64,000 nt of DNA from Cymodocea nodosa (Eukaryota > Streptophyta > Magnoliopsida > Alismatales > Cymodoceaceae): contig JAZBRI010000011.1 of the NCBI GenBank assembly GCA_036874045.1, positions 11,724,501 through 11,788,500 on the forward strand. Reading direction: 5' to 3'. Positions 13,688-26,449 of the stretch are shown here, in pieces. The notes beneath the pieces were generated by a model. It did no database searches, was not told the DNA's origin, and worked only from the letters and a program-made list of their open reading frames with translations. Numbering within the stretch: position 1 is the first letter of the stretch; every line of letters begins with the position of its first letter. The position numbers were made by a program, and so were the translations under genes.

Positions 13688-13765
13688 CGTGCTGTGAGGA
13701 GGCTTGTTCTGGACTAGAGTTTCTGATCCAGCGGTTGAAGACAAACCCTTGGCTGTCTGAGCACG
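13688..13765 (+). ncRNA. Box C/D snoRNA, predicted double guide for 25S rRNA
   Basis: A 78-nt unit with terminal stem CGTGC (13688-13692) / GCACG (13761-13765). Box C is GTGAGGA (13694-13700, one change from RTGATGA), D' CTGA (13723-13726), a C'-like TTGAAGA (13735-13741), and D CTGA (13757-13760). The 11 bases before D, CCCTTGGCTGT, are complementary to ACAGCCAAGGG of large-subunit rRNA. The bases before D', GGACTAGAGT, are complementary to ACTCTAGTCC of the same rRNA. Under the D+5 rule the targets are the C in ACAG-C-CAAGGG and the U in GAC-U-CTAG. By my counting these match yeast 25S C2365 and U2421, positions methylated in human (C3848) and in yeast and human (U2421/U3904) respectively. 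The rRNA sequence is from memory. A telo-box promoter sits just upstream. Not tested for expression. Confidence 0.78.
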
Positions 13766-14825
13766 GAAAATAAAACTACTTCCTCTTCTCTGGTATTCCT
13801 TTCTCCGCCTCCTCCCTTCTCTCTGGCTTTTGGTCTGTTTCCGATCGTTCTAGATCTCGAAGCGCCCATTACCAATTCCGGGGAGAGATCGAAATCAATT
13901 ACCCTTGGTATAATGGCTCGGGTGCGACACGAATCCGTGGCTATCCTGATCGGTGGATCTCTTTCCATGCCACTGGATCCTGGAAACACCTCGTACATTT
14001 CGTTTTCGTATGCTTTTTCTACCGTGTTCTGTTTTAGGGGTTCCGGTTTTCCTGTGTCTGCTTTTTCTCCATATTGATTGATCAAACTGAGGACTTAACT
14101 AACTGCATAAGAGGATATTGGTTGTAGTCCATCTTTTTGTAGATCATTGACTTTTCTTTAACCAATTCTTCGCCTATAACCTGTCTCCTACCGCTATGCC
14201 CTAAAACGTCTGTTGTAAAAGACGTTTCATTAAATGCTTTGGATAGTCAAATTGAATATTATAGAAATTGCGAATGCAATCATAATTTTGAGACAATACC
14301 ATATCTCAATGACCATGTTTTCCTAAAAGAAATCATAGAATCTGACCAAATTGTGAAAGTAATCATAGATACAATATTGTATAAAAGAAACCATATTGTC
14401 CTAAATCATATCTCAATGACAAAAATTGGAAGTTAGCGTAGAAAGCAATTGTAGATTGGTTAGAATAGCAGGGAAAGTTTTATTCTTATGAATTATGAAA
14501 ATCACAAAAAAATCTATTTGTTTTTTATTTTTCGTTTCTATGAATTTGGATTTATAAGTTAAATATCAGTTCTGAAAGAATCAATGTAAATAAATAAGAT
14601 GTTATAAATTATTAAAGATAGTGGGAAAGTATATTATAATTAAGGGAATAATTAAAATAAAAGAAGAAAGTTGGTTGTTATATTACAACATTTGTAATAA
14701 TTTACGTGAAGGTTTTCATGAGAAAATTTCTTTTACTTATATATAATAGGTACTATTTTTATTAAATGAGGATTGTAAGTTTAAGATACTCCCCGTGGTG
14801 TTCTTTGGATTTTCTGTTTAAACAG

Positions 14826-15084
14826 GAATCAAGACATTTTTAGTGCAGCTAGGTGGAATATTGACTCGATAATTTATGAAAACATTAATATAACGTTCTC
14901 TTGGCTTGGGTTCTCAGGTTCTTCCAAGGGTAATGCTATTCTAGAATCAGTCATTAACGAACTTCAAAATCAATGTGATCTTAATAGAAATGTGAATGGT
15001 GTAAACTCTAAACAAAATAACCTCACTGAGTTGGAGTATGATGCACAAGCTTTTGTATCCCATCTTTCGGCTCGTGGACTTTGA
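14826..15084 (+). pseudogene. Unrecognised terminal-exon-like open frame
   Basis: Starts after a splice-acceptor-like ttttctgtttaaacag and stays open for 85 codons to TGA at 15082-15084, with no ATG at its start. The translation runs NQDIFSAARW... to ...EYDAQAFVSHLSARGL. The second half (GSSKGNAILESVINELQ onward) could begin at an alternative acceptor before GTTCTTCC. The composition (Asn, Gln, Leu, Glu) looks protein-like and amphipathic, but I do not recognise the family. It could be the last exon of a gene started by the 13583 promoter, or a fragment left by a rearrangement. No convincing middle exon was found. Confidence 0.3.
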
Positions 15085-15429
15085 CGGGGTAACGAAGATT
15101 TGCACTCTTCACAATAGAAGTTCGAAATTGTCAGATATCTAACAATATTAGATGCCTTTTGTATGTAGGCAAATATTTTGCTTGTATACTTATATTCAAT
15201 ATTTTACTTGTTTGATTTGTTTTGCTACATAAATTGAATTGTTTATTTGCTTTGTATATCTGAGGATTTGTATATTGTTTATTGCTACAAAGCTTTTTTT
15301 ATTTAATGACTTGTCATTATAGAAAAACCTTAATGCTAAGATTGGGGGAAAAGCATAAAGAAATTTTAAAAATATCTATTTACCTAGAAAAACATGTGGA
15401 AAGAAATGTTTAAATGAATTTATATTAAA

Positions 15430-17025
15430 GATGTCAATGGGTTGGGTTTAGTTAGTCTAATCTAAAAATTTAAATCATTCGAACTATAAATCAGACTTAG
15501 CTTGAAAAAATAAAAAATTTTACTTGTAGGCTAGGCCTATACGAGTCGTGCATGAATTGGCCTGTTAATTTGTTTGAACGTTAGAAAACGTTTGGAACGT
15601 GGAATGTGGAATGTTTTTTTTTTTTTTAATTTTTTTTAATAAATATATTACATTAAAACTAAGTATTATTAAATTATAATATTTGAATAAATCAACATAA
15701 AAGAAATAAATTTATTTATTTATAAATATATGAATACATTAACATCAAGTCATCATTCATGAATATGTTCAAATATAAGTCATAAAGTTAAAATAAATTA
15801 TTTTATTTATGAATTAAAATTAAAATTACATTATACTTGTTATGATATAAATATTACATTAATTATTTTTACATTTGATTTACATAATTACATTCAAATA
15901 TTTAAATTTTCAAATTCATCTATAAAGTTATTTTACTATTGTTAAGTTTTTAATCTTTAACATATATTAAAGCTTTCAAAATATTATTTTTTAATTTTAT
16001 TCTTTTGTTATTTAATATTACCATTAATATTAAATATTCTTCATATACTACAAAAGAAGTTGAAATTATTAGTAAATTTTTAGTCATTAAAGATAAAATA
16101 GAAAATATTTTTTATTTTTTTTTACAAATTAATTACATCAAAATCTAAAAAATTAAAATTCTCTTATTAAATAGTTATGATTAATATTATTAAAATTAAT
16201 TAATTTTTATCTATTTGTTAAGTTAAAGTTATTATAATTATCAACAAATATATTAAAATCATAAAGTGATGATAATGATAATAATTGTCGTGGCATATAA
16301 GATATATATTACATTTGTTGTGTTCTATATTTTATAACATATAAATCAAATATGTTATTTAAATTTTCTTTTATATTTTCAATTGTTACATTAGGTTTTA
16401 TATTTAAATAATTTTGTATTGTAATTATAGATTTTCTAATAATTTTTATTTATCTTAAAATCTAAACAAATATTTAATGTATATAAAAGAGATATTATTT
16501 TAATATTTTAAAAAAATTTCTTTCATTTTTAGAATTATAGTTGGAAAAAATGGATAATTACCATAATTATTAAAAACTCTTGTAATATTATATAAATGAT
16601 GTATTGCATAAAGAGTAGTAGAATAATATATTTTTGATAAATATTTTGTTGCATTATAAAATAATTTTGAACATATACGTAAAGAAAATTAAGTGGATCT
16701 TGTAAAGAAAATTCTAATCTTTTATATTATTTATAAATTTTTATATTTTCCTCTTCTCTCTCCTCTCCTTCTAAACGTTCAAAAATTTTGAACGTTCGTT
16801 TGGAATTTTTGAACATTTTTCGAACGGATTGGGCCGACAGGCTTATAGGCTTGCGGCCTGACCTACGAGTCAGCCTGCAAGCTTGTCTAACCTAACTTAG
16901 GAGTCAAAATCTACAAATTATGCAACCCAACCTAACTTGATTTTTTGGATTGAACTAGGTTGGGTCCATATATTATGGAGTAGGTTGGATCGATCCACGT
17001 CAACTCAAACCCATTTGATTTGTCC
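15430..17025 (-). mobile_element. Decayed hAT-family DNA transposon
   Basis: Near-inverted ends: gatgtcaatgggttgggttt on the left and ...caaacccatttgatttgt on the right. On the minus strand around 16500-16700, broken frames read KLFYNATKYLSKIYYSTT and then NNYGNYPFFPTIILKMKE followed by SLLYTLNICLD. This resembles the C-terminal part of plant hAT transposases, where an LSxxYPTT-like stretch leads to the KMKxKFxKYW...LDPRxK region. Many stops and frameshifts make it inactive. No 8-bp target duplication could be matched. Very AT-rich throughout. Confidence 0.55.
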
Positions 17026-19250
17026 AATCCATATTTTAAGTACAGGTTGTTCTCAAATAAAGTGAGTGAAAGAAAAATGAAAATATTAAGTTGGGCCAAT
17101 TAGGGATATCTGTGTATGGTTAGTGACTTTGAAATTTCCTTGAATCCATCGGTATTCATGATCTTAGAAATGCTACTGATCTCAGCACAAGCTCTAATTG
17201 AGTTTGTGTTCATCAACGTCAACTTTATGGGTGACAGGATTACATCTAGGATGCAAACCATCATGGCCATCAACATTGATGAGAACACGACAAAAGGGCA
17301 CTAAAAATTGTTGAGGAGCGTTGATCCATGGAAGATGTGTCGGTAACGGAAAATTCAAAAAAAAAATTTAAAATTTTTCAGGCATTTGTGCGAAGTCAAG
17401 CCAGAATGAAGAATTTTCTTAGCAATTTCTAACGTATAAAGGTCTGTTCTTCTAAAAAATTTCAACATCTAATTTTTTGGAAAAAGTTTCCTTCCTTAAT
17501 GAAAAAATTTCAATTGCTACTGTTGATATCTTAAAAAAATCGAGGCTCATTGTTATTGTCCTCCACTGTCACTGTCACTACTTCAATTACTTTGAACCCA
17601 ATGAGCTTGCTCGTTCATCTTTACCATCATCATCGTTGTTGTCGAGGTTTGTCGTTGATCGTCCTCAATCATTGTTAATAACGTTATTATGCTTTTGTTG
17701 CTGTCGATCATCGTTATTATGTCAGGTGCACCCTTTACAAAGAAGAAAGGGGTAAGATGAAAAAAAGAAAGAAAATGAAAATGGAAAATAAAAAAAGGAA
17801 AAAGGAATTGTAAGGAGAAATGAGGAGAAAAAAGACAAATATATAAAAGAAGGAAAAAATAAAATAAAACAATGATGAAGACAAAAGGGAAAAGGATATA
17901 AAAATAAAATAATGACTTTTTTTAAAAAAAAACTCTATTGTAAAAAAAAAATGAATATTATAATTAATAGTTTTATTATGTTAAGATGTAATTTTTAAAT
18001 TCCTATCATATACTTAATTAGTATATCAATTAGCAAAATTTGTTAATGGTTTATTTTTTAGTTTGCAAAGTTAATTATTTCATAAAAGTAACTTTTGTTA
18101 AATTAAATTTTTGTCAGTTTTTATTATAAAAATTAATTTCCATTATTTTCCGTTAGATACATAAACATCAGAAAAATTTTCTTTTAGAAAAAATTCCCTT
18201 CATTTTCATTTTCTTTATTTTCCTTTTTCACCATTTTCTAAATATACAAACAAACCCTTCCTTAAGATATAAGAGACAACGGCTTTCTTTAAAACTCAAT
18301 ATTTGTTTCTTACAAAGGCAATGGGAGGGATATGCTTGTTTGTTTAGGCGACTGATATGGTTTAAGATTTCACGTATCAATCTAAAATGATAGAATTCAC
18401 CTTATGATTTATTTCGCTTAGTGTTTTTTATTTCCCACGTTTAAGATGTCAAAGAATATATGTGACTTGATATTGTTATTATTGTGTTATTTAAATACAA
18501 AGCTTGTAATATGCCGATATATTACTAGCGATGGTTGTTACTGAGTTTTCGTATATTGTTGCATTATTGTTTCTTACGATATGAGTTTTCATTTGTGATA
18601 TAAGGTTTTGTGTTGTGAGTTTTACCTCCCATAACATGAACATTTATTTTTTTGTAATACGAGCTTTTGTTTTTTATAATATGTGAGATATGAAAAACGC
18701 ATCGAATATCATCGAAAATGTTAAATAAAATCAAAATAATACTGGTCACAATGTCTGCCCCCGTGGATCGAAAAATTTGTAATTCAGAAAATGGAATCTT
18801 CCTCGTAAATGTAGACTTGTAAGATACAAAGGGGTTTATTTAGTCATTGGTTAATAATATAACAATCAAATTTACTAATTCGTAGATGCTTGCATCACAA
18901 ATTCAAGGTTTATTATGCAATCAAAATTTTTGGAAATAACCATTACATTATTCTCCTCCTTGCAATCAAAATCATTAAATTAAGCTTTCCACCATATCAA
19001 TAGTTCTTCACCTGAACTTCTTCAATCACTTCTCCCTATCAGCCGTCCATGAATCCTGCAACATAAATGATTAGAATTAAATACAATTATCTTAGCTCCC
19101 CGTCCAATCAAACATGAACAAAACTAAGGTAACAAAATTCATGTCAATCAACTAATGTTATCTGTGTAGGGCTAATTACATGGACTTAATAATATTAACA
19201 TGAATTTCAATTTCAAAATCCTTCTTTATTTCTAAGTTGATTTAAATGTA
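17026..19250. other. Intergenic AT-rich spacer
   Basis: No gene recognised. 17100-17304 is open on both strands for about 62 codons, but neither translation resembles a known family. 17760-17900 is a purine-rich (GAAAA) stretch. Confidence 0.5.
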
Positions 19251-19954
19251 GACATGTCAGTGGACTAGGTTGGGCAAATGAAAGTCCATACAGGCTACGG
19301 GTTGAATTGGGTTGGCCCAGCTCGACTTCACCCATATGGGCTGGGGCTGGGCCTGGGCCAGCCCATGGGTCGACCCATAGGTTAGTATGATATTTTTTTA
19401 TTTTTAAAATATGTTATGTATTTTTTAGTAAATATATTAAATTAAATCTAAGTATTATTAATATATATTGTAATATTTTTAAAATATTTTATTTTATTTT
19501 ATTTTTTACATTTTTTTTATTTTATTAGTTAGTTTATTTTTTATATGTTGTTAATATTATCTTTTTATTTTTATTCATTGTTTACAATTTTTATATATTA
19601 TATTTTTTATTTTTTATTTTTAGCTTATTATTGTTATATCTATATTAATATATATTTTTTTTTTTACAAATCACCATTAATTTGTTAAATTAAATAAAAA
19701 TTGAACATATGTAATTACTACGTGCATTTACTAATTTAATAAACCATACATCATTTATATACTTAAATATAGATTTTATAAATTATACCTATGGGCCAGT
19801 CCAGCCCGTGGGTTGGCTCGACACAACCTGTAGACCAAATTCTTAAAATTTATTGGTTTAACCTAACCCAATTTTTTAGATCAAACCAGACTAGACCAAT
19901 ATATTATAGATTGAGTCAAGTTGATCCACGTCAACCTAGCCCATTTGACTTGTA
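19251..19954. mobile_element. Short non-autonomous hAT-like element
   Basis: About 700 bp with ends related to the 15430-17025 element: gacatgtcagtggactaggttgg on the left and gatccacgtcaacctagcccatttgacttgt (19923-19953) on the right. Both share the subterminal gatccacgtcaac and ccatttga motifs with the larger element. GC-rich subterminal blocks (ggctggggctgggcc; gggccagtccagcccgt) flank an AT-rich centre without coding potential. Family assignment is by resemblance only. Confidence 0.45.
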
Positions 19955-20412
19955 TTAAACGTCTATACTATTTGAGATAAGTAAAGATATTGATGCCAAT
20001 TTCCTTTTGAGACCAATAAAATTAGTTTTTGAATTATAAACTCTTGGTCTTTTAGTATTTGAATATAAGATTTTTGTTTCTTAACAATAAAAGCAATACC
20101 TTTTAATTATTTTGCAAATGATTATTTTGATTTTAATAATAAATTTTAAATGCTTTCTCTCCTTTGTCACCCAAAAGTACAGAACTTGAATGAAAAATAT
20201 TTACTTTAATTTCTACACATACGTAAACACTAAAATATTAGAGTTAAATAGTGTTTTATTTTCCTTTGATATATTTTTTAATATATATTTTATTCCTTTT
20301 GATTTTCTTTTCACATGCACAAATATTAAAATAATAGCATTAAATAAAATAAAATGTTATGATATCATTTTTCTTTGATTTCTTTTTGTAATTTTTTTGA
20401 TAAAAGATAATA

Positions 20413-21050
20413 ATATTAATTATAATATTTCAATCATGATACACAGTTGGGGGTGAAGAGCACAAATAGATATAAAATATACAATCAAACACTTCACAAG
20501 GAAAGAGAGTTTGAAAAAAATAAAATAAAATAGATTAATTATTTTTATCTCTCTCAACAATATCAACTTAACTTCTATAAGTAAGATAGTTTGGATCGTT
20601 ACCAAGTACCTCAAAGTTATCACCTTCAACATCATCAGAATATTACTTCAAGTGAATTTTTTTAATAAAACCAACAATATTTTTTGTCTAAAAAAAGTGA
20701 GATGTAAAATGTGAAGAAATATCAAGTTGATATTTACCACATATTAAAAATAATATTATTCCAATATTTTTGATAAACGGTAGATATTATTAATTATAAC
20801 ACTTCAACTATTATACCACAGAAAAAGGGGAAAAAGGTTCTAATAGATAAAAAATATACAGTTAAACCCTTCACAAAGAAGAGAGTTTGAAAAAAGGAAT
20901 AAAATAAATTAATTATTTTTATCTCTTTCAACAATATTGACTCAACTTCGATGAATAGAATAGTTTGGATTATCACAAGTACTTCAAAATTATTACTCTC
21001 AACGTTATCAAAATCTCACTTTAAGTGAACTTTTTTTAATAAAATTAACA
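20413..21050. repeat. Diverged direct duplication, two ~260-bp units
   Basis: 20413-20675 and 20788-21040 align along their length, sharing attaattattt(tt)atctct, caacaatat, agagagtttgaaaaaa and aagtgaa(c/t)ttttttaataaaa. Identity looks about 75-80 percent by eye. Both are non-coding and AT-rich. They could be a degenerate pair of LTRs or a segmental tandem duplication. Confidence 0.65.
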
Positions 21051-21453
21051 TCAAGATTATTGATAAGATTTTCACTTTAAGAAATATCTCTGACTAAAAA
21101 TAATATTATTTTTAATTTTCCATGATACTTAAAAAGAATGTAATATTAAAGGTAAATCAAATAGAGGAAAAAAGTTAAAATATAACCGTTAAATATGTGA
21201 GAGAAGAAATCATCAAACAATCCATGAAACTTGTTCTTCAGCAGAAAAAATTAGATTTCAATGGAAAAACCTTTTTTTTTTCTTCTGTAATCTCATAAAA
21301 TCTCTTTTATTTTCTTTACTCAAACGCCGATCCTAACCGTCCATCCACTCTCGCACCACCACGAGGGGTGAAGAACGGAGACAACAGACACGGAAGCTTC
21401 CATCCTCCCATTTTGGTCTCTCGGAGTTGATCGAGGGAGAAAGGAGAGAAGCC

Positions 21454-24400
21454 ATGATCGGAGCCGGGAAGCTGAAGCAGTACGCGAGCGTGCTCGACAA
21501 GCCACTCAGCAGGGGAAGACAAGAGGTACCTCTCCACTTATCTGTCACCCTTGCCGTCGTCGTCGTCGTCGTCGTCCTCCTCCTCCTCCTCCTCCTCCTC
21601 CGTTCCCGGGCCAGATCTCGGCCGTTTCTGATCCACATTTTAACATTCGTTTCCACAGCGCTGTCATTGTTTAACTACTTTTAGGAAGAAGGAATACTAG
21701 GGAAATAGGGAATCTAGCTTACGATGATTTTTAGGCCAGAGAGTGGAGTTTTAACTGCGATAAACTCAAATTTTAGGGAAAGTGCGGGAGTTCTGCTGGG
21801 ATCAGTCGTCGTTTACGTTGTTGTTGTTGTTTTTTTTTTTTTTTATGTGTTTCCTTTTTCGGGGTGTGCTCGTTTGTGTTGCCGCTTGCCTGCAGCAAAA
21901 GAGGAGGATGGATTTGTTTGAAACTTCTTGCTGATTTTTCGTTCCGCTGCAGGTTAGCCTGAGTACATTTGCATTCTTGTTCTCCGAGTTGGTGCAGTAC
22001 AATCAAACGCAGGTCGACAATATCGCCGAATTGGAGAGGAGGTGTGGTCTTCATTTTCTTTCTGTCTAACATGGTTTATTACTGCTCAAAGAGACAGATC
22101 TTTTATATACTTAAGTAGCGATGGAGTAAATGTAACGGATTTTGTTAATGAATATATCTGAAACTTGTTTCTGTCTCTGATTTTGTTGTTGATGGTGTGT
22201 AACCACTGATGAGTTGAATTTGCTGAACTCTATTATTTTGTTATTAAAGTTCATCTTTTGTTAGGTAATTACTAACAAGGCTATATGATGTTAAGTGCAT
22301 TTTTACTTGTTTAGTAAACGAATCAATTAATCTGCATTACTTTCATGCATTTCAACGCATGCTCCTTTAGTTCAATCCAGTGGTTTGGGAAAGTAGTATC
22401 AGTTTGGCTATCAAAATAACCATCTTGAAATTGGAGCAGGCTTGAGGACGCAGGCTATGCAGTTGGTGCCAGGGTTCTTGAACTTCTCTGCAACAGAGAG
22501 AGGGTAAGATATAAGATATGCTAATGATAATACCATACACACAGTTCAATATGTACTATTCTTTTTGTAAAATTATTTGTGTTATTTATGAAATTATTGG
22601 TAACTTCTTTGCATTTGATATCATGCTACAAACTTACAATGTTTTGTGAAAATGGTAGGATTAAGAAAAAAGACAAATCTAGTGGGGTTTGAAAGGTAAA
22701 ACACAAACAAATAATTGATAAAGAAAATGCAACAAAGTTGTTACAAGAGTTGGACATTGAAAGGTGATTTGATTTGAAGACTTACACACATATATACAAA
22801 GAGATGACCTTGCCACTTATAGCCGATTGATTTTGATTTGAATGTGTTACATTTTTACATAATATCAAAACCAAGAATAGTATTTTTAAGTCTAAATCGC
22901 ACAAATCCACTTGATCCGAAAATAAGAACACTCGTGAGACTTAAAACAAAATCACAAATGAGAGAAAGTATTAGAACAGTCCCACATTAAAGAGTGTAAA
23001 GAAGACTTGCACATATATATACAAAGGTAATATTTTCACTCATAATCAATTAATTTTAAATGGAATGTCCTACATTTCTACAAAAAGAATGTGAAATTAT
23101 TGAAGAAGACATATACTCAAACTCTCACAGCAAAGCTGAATTTTAGCCAAGCATCATATCACTTCTATGAGAAGATATCTTCTACTATGCAGGATGTCTT
23201 TCACACAATAAAGCTTGAAGACTGTGTAGAGAGCTAATACAATAAGCTTCATAATATAATAAGTAGTACATGAATGGCAATTTGAAAATATCAATGGGTT
23301 TAATACAATAAGCAAGCTGATTGATCACTGTTTTTTTTTCTTCTTTTGATAAAGAACCATATTTCACGCTTAATAAGGATTTTGATTTGTTCATCCCATT
23401 GTGTGATCATCATGAATCTCTGCTTTGAACTATAACGCCAGTTAAATTCCTACTTATATTTTAGTTTGCTTGTTTATGCAAGTAGACATTGTTGATGTGC
23501 ATCGAATGTTGTCCCAGTTTTGTCAAAGTTATCTGCATTAGCCTGGATTATGTGAAACTGAAACTGTGTATCTCTTATTTAGGGAAACAGGAGGGAGACA
23601 AGGTTATTAGGCATTCTATCATTTGTCCACAGCACAGTGTGGAAGGTGCTCTTTGGGAAGGTTGTGACTTATGATGGTCTAATTTAACCAAGATATTTTT
23701 CTTCTGAAGTTCAATTGGTCGTATTTCTCTATATATGCCTGATATTTAATGTGATTATTATCTTCAGATTTGTTCTCAAATTCTTTTGAGTATTTTTTGT
23801 GTGATTCTCTGTACTCCATGTTTTTAGACTGAATGATCAATCATTAACATATTGACATTTGATTTTTTCCATATCAGGTGGCTGATTCACTCGAGAAGGG
23901 CACTGAACATGAAGATGAATACATGATAAGCGAGAAAGAACTCCTCGTAAATCGGTAAAAAAAACAGCCTTCTTTAGCTACCATGTAAGGCAATGTTCTA
24001 CGAAATTTTCAGGTTAAATTATAACTATATTTTTCCATAGATTTATCTCGATACCAAAGGACATGGGTGCCTTCAATTGTGGAGCATTTGTTGCTGGAAT
24101 CGTAAAGGTATGTATCATTGGATTCGTTTTTGACTTTTGCGTTGATTTGAGGCATTATTTGGGATCTTTAAATTGACTTTTGGGGCTTATGTAGGGAGTG
24201 TTAGATGGTGCTGGCTTTCCCGCTGTAGTGACTGCTCATTTTGTACCTATGGAAGGCCAGCAACGACCAAGAACGACTATTCTCATAAAGTTTGCCGAAG
24301 AGGTTATTTCTCCATCATGAGAGCTTAATCCTTTTCATGTATGAGTTAAATGGCACTCAGAACTTTTATCGGATTAATAAGTTCCCAATCTCAGACATTG

Positions 24401-24878
24401 AAAGAGATATTTGCTAATTAGGAAATCTATACGACCATCAATCAATTGAGACAAAATTGCCCACACAATTCTTATTATGAACTTGACATTATTTGACAAT
24501 TTTCTTTTTTGTGGTAATGATAATATTTTTGCTTGAATTTGAATTTAAGATTTATTCTCTCATGGAATACCAATTGTGCTATTGGGCATCGGCAGTTGGC
24601 TTTTTTTGTTTATGCGGAGTCATTTTAAATGTTAACAATTTCATTGAATGTCTAATTCATGTTAGAAAAATATCTGAAAAGTAATTTATTTGTGGTACCT
24701 GTGGGAATTTGAAACCTAATCGATAAAATGCTTCATCCATTTTTTGGCCTGAACCTTGTCAAGCATATTAGTTATAGACACTTAATAGCCGTGCACATGA
24801 CCATCAAATATCATGAATGCTGAGATTTTGTAATATAATCCTTTCCAGGTTCTGCGTAGGGAAGCAAGCATGGCCTGA
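21454..24878 (+). CDS. TRAPPC5: Trafficking protein particle complex subunit 5 (TRS31)
   Basis: Core subunit of TRAPP, the vesicle-tethering Rab GEF complex at the ER-Golgi and Golgi. Eight exons: 21454-21525, 21953-22041, 22440-22503, 23583-23660, 23878-23954, 24041-24107, 24195-24302 and 24849-24878 (TGA). They total 585 nt, or 194 aa, the usual length for the family. All introns are GT-AG and all phases join. The protein starts [19 protein letters not shown] and continues through [52 protein letters not shown], the [19 protein letters not shown] core of the Bet3-like fold, and VVTAHFVP. It is a single complete gene with no premature stop. A TRIM-like element sits in its third intron and a triplet repeat in its first. 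Confidence 0.96.
21553..21600. repeat. Triplet microsatellite (GTC)n(CTC)n
   Basis: A compound run of CGT/GTC triplets followed by TCC/CTC triplets, 28 bases into TRAPPC5 intron 1, between the donor at 21526 and the acceptor at 21951. Likely length-polymorphic. Confidence 0.95.
22739..23082 (+). mobile_element. TRIM-like miniature LTR element in TRAPPC5 intron 3
   Basis: Two diverged direct repeats of 114-121 bp (22739-22859 and 22969-23082) share gaagactt(a/g)cacacatatatacaaag and a tail (t)acattt(t/c)tac(a). Right after the first comes taatatcaaaacc, like a tRNA-iMet primer site, and before the second comes a purine tract gagagaaag. The whole element is about 344 bp with no coding capacity, the architecture of terminal-repeat retrotransposons in miniature. 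A second related copy lies at 31062-31372. Confidence 0.6.
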
Positions 24879-26449
24879 AGAAGCCTCAAACAACAGTGCA
24901 CAATCCTCTCAGAGACGCCCTTCCTTTCTCTGCCTTTTTGTGAATTATGTTTAACACAACCGTTGGTGCCGAAAAATCATGGAGTCCTTTACAAATTCGC
25001 ACCAAACGGCTGTTGATTCATTTCATGGAGCTTTGTATGATTATGTTTGTGTTGGATGGTTGAAGACTTGATTGAGGTAACGGGCAAATGTGCTTGCAGA
25101 AAATGGAGAAGATGGGTGGACATTAATATTAAACATGTCTTAATTTTAAAATATAAGCGAGGACAAGTATTGTTTAAATTTTAAATGTAAGATTAAGTCA
25201 ACGTACATATACATAATCTAAATATATTACTTTAACACTTTAAGACCTCGAGCATCTATCTAATTTATAGCAGACTTAATAAAATATAAATTTAAATATA
25301 GCAGAAAACAATAGATATATAATGAAATATAAAAAATCAATTGTTGTAGTCGAAGTAATGGTAAAACATAGCAATGATTGTTGAAGAAGAGTAGTTACAA
25401 TAAAAATAATTTAAGATAAGATTATGTTAGACATTGATGGACGGATTAATCATTGAAAGATTCAATAGATAAACAAATGTGGAAGTAAAGATAGATGCAT
25501 GTAACGTACCTTAAGGATTTTTTATAATTTTTGTAGGCTTCCGCTTCTTCTTTTTTAAAAAAGTTTATAGACAATTTTCTCTCTTACAAATCCTCGACTT
25601 TTTATTATGTTAGAAGGCAACTAAAAATGAGGTCATTGGAATTAACAATGTAAAAGTACATAACAAATTCTTGCCACCAAACATCTCATCAACGATATTT
25701 TTGAACTTTATTGTATTCATGTAAAATTTTGAAAGGTATGTCATAAATTGATTCTGATGGTATATACATGTAGAAACCTCGCCAACCTCACCTACTTAAC
25801 TCCTGTTGTGCTTAAACAATTAAATCTTTCCTTTTCTTCTTCTCCTCCGCCAAGTATCGAACCCTCGATCAATGGCAGGAAACCCGCAAGCTTCACTGCC
25901 AATCTATCAAGAAACTCGGCACCTAAACAATTATTGATCTTTCAACTGGTACACGACGAACGTTTTTTTATGTTAGTTAGAACACGACATCAAAGGTGTC
26001 AAGGTCATAGCGTCAACTTTTGACATTATAAAGGTGTTCTCAAATTCTTTTTCCAACTTCAAGACAAAAAATTTAGGAACTCTCTTTTAAACTGGGCTCA
26101 AAAATATTTATTTTTTAAATACTATTTTAAAATATTTGACACAATATAATAAGTATAATAAAGATAAAAAAAATGTTTTTCAAATAAAATAACACAGTAA
26201 CAAATGTTAAATTGTGATTACGATGACCTTTTAACAATGTTAACGATTTTTACACGTACACATACTCAAAAATGTTGTATGGGTTAGATCTTAAATTTTA
26301 TAATCATTTATCTTAGTATGTTAGTTTAAAATTTTATTTAAAATAAATAAATATCCTTTCTTCCGTAGACAGATTACAAGGCACTTACACACACCTTTGA
26401 CCTTTACCCCCGCGTAAGCACTGACGCGAGAGGAGGAGATCCGAACTTC
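24879..26449. other. TRAPPC5 3' UTR and intergenic spacer
   Basis: Begins with the TRAPPC5 3' UTR and continues as AT-rich spacer. 25748-26023 is an open frame on the plus strand that I do not recognise and consider chance. 26340-26449 is the likely core promoter and 5' leader of the next gene. Confidence 0.5.

Noticed and set aside
13714-14085. 123-aa minus-strand frame over the snoRNA region
   Set aside because: Overlaps the promoter-proximal unit in antisense, with Arg/Glu-rich low-complexity parts. No family recognised, so taken as chance.
17100-17304. Mirrored open frames on both strands
   Set aside because: Neither translation is protein-like beyond hydrophobic bias, and there is no splice context or neighbour to support a gene.
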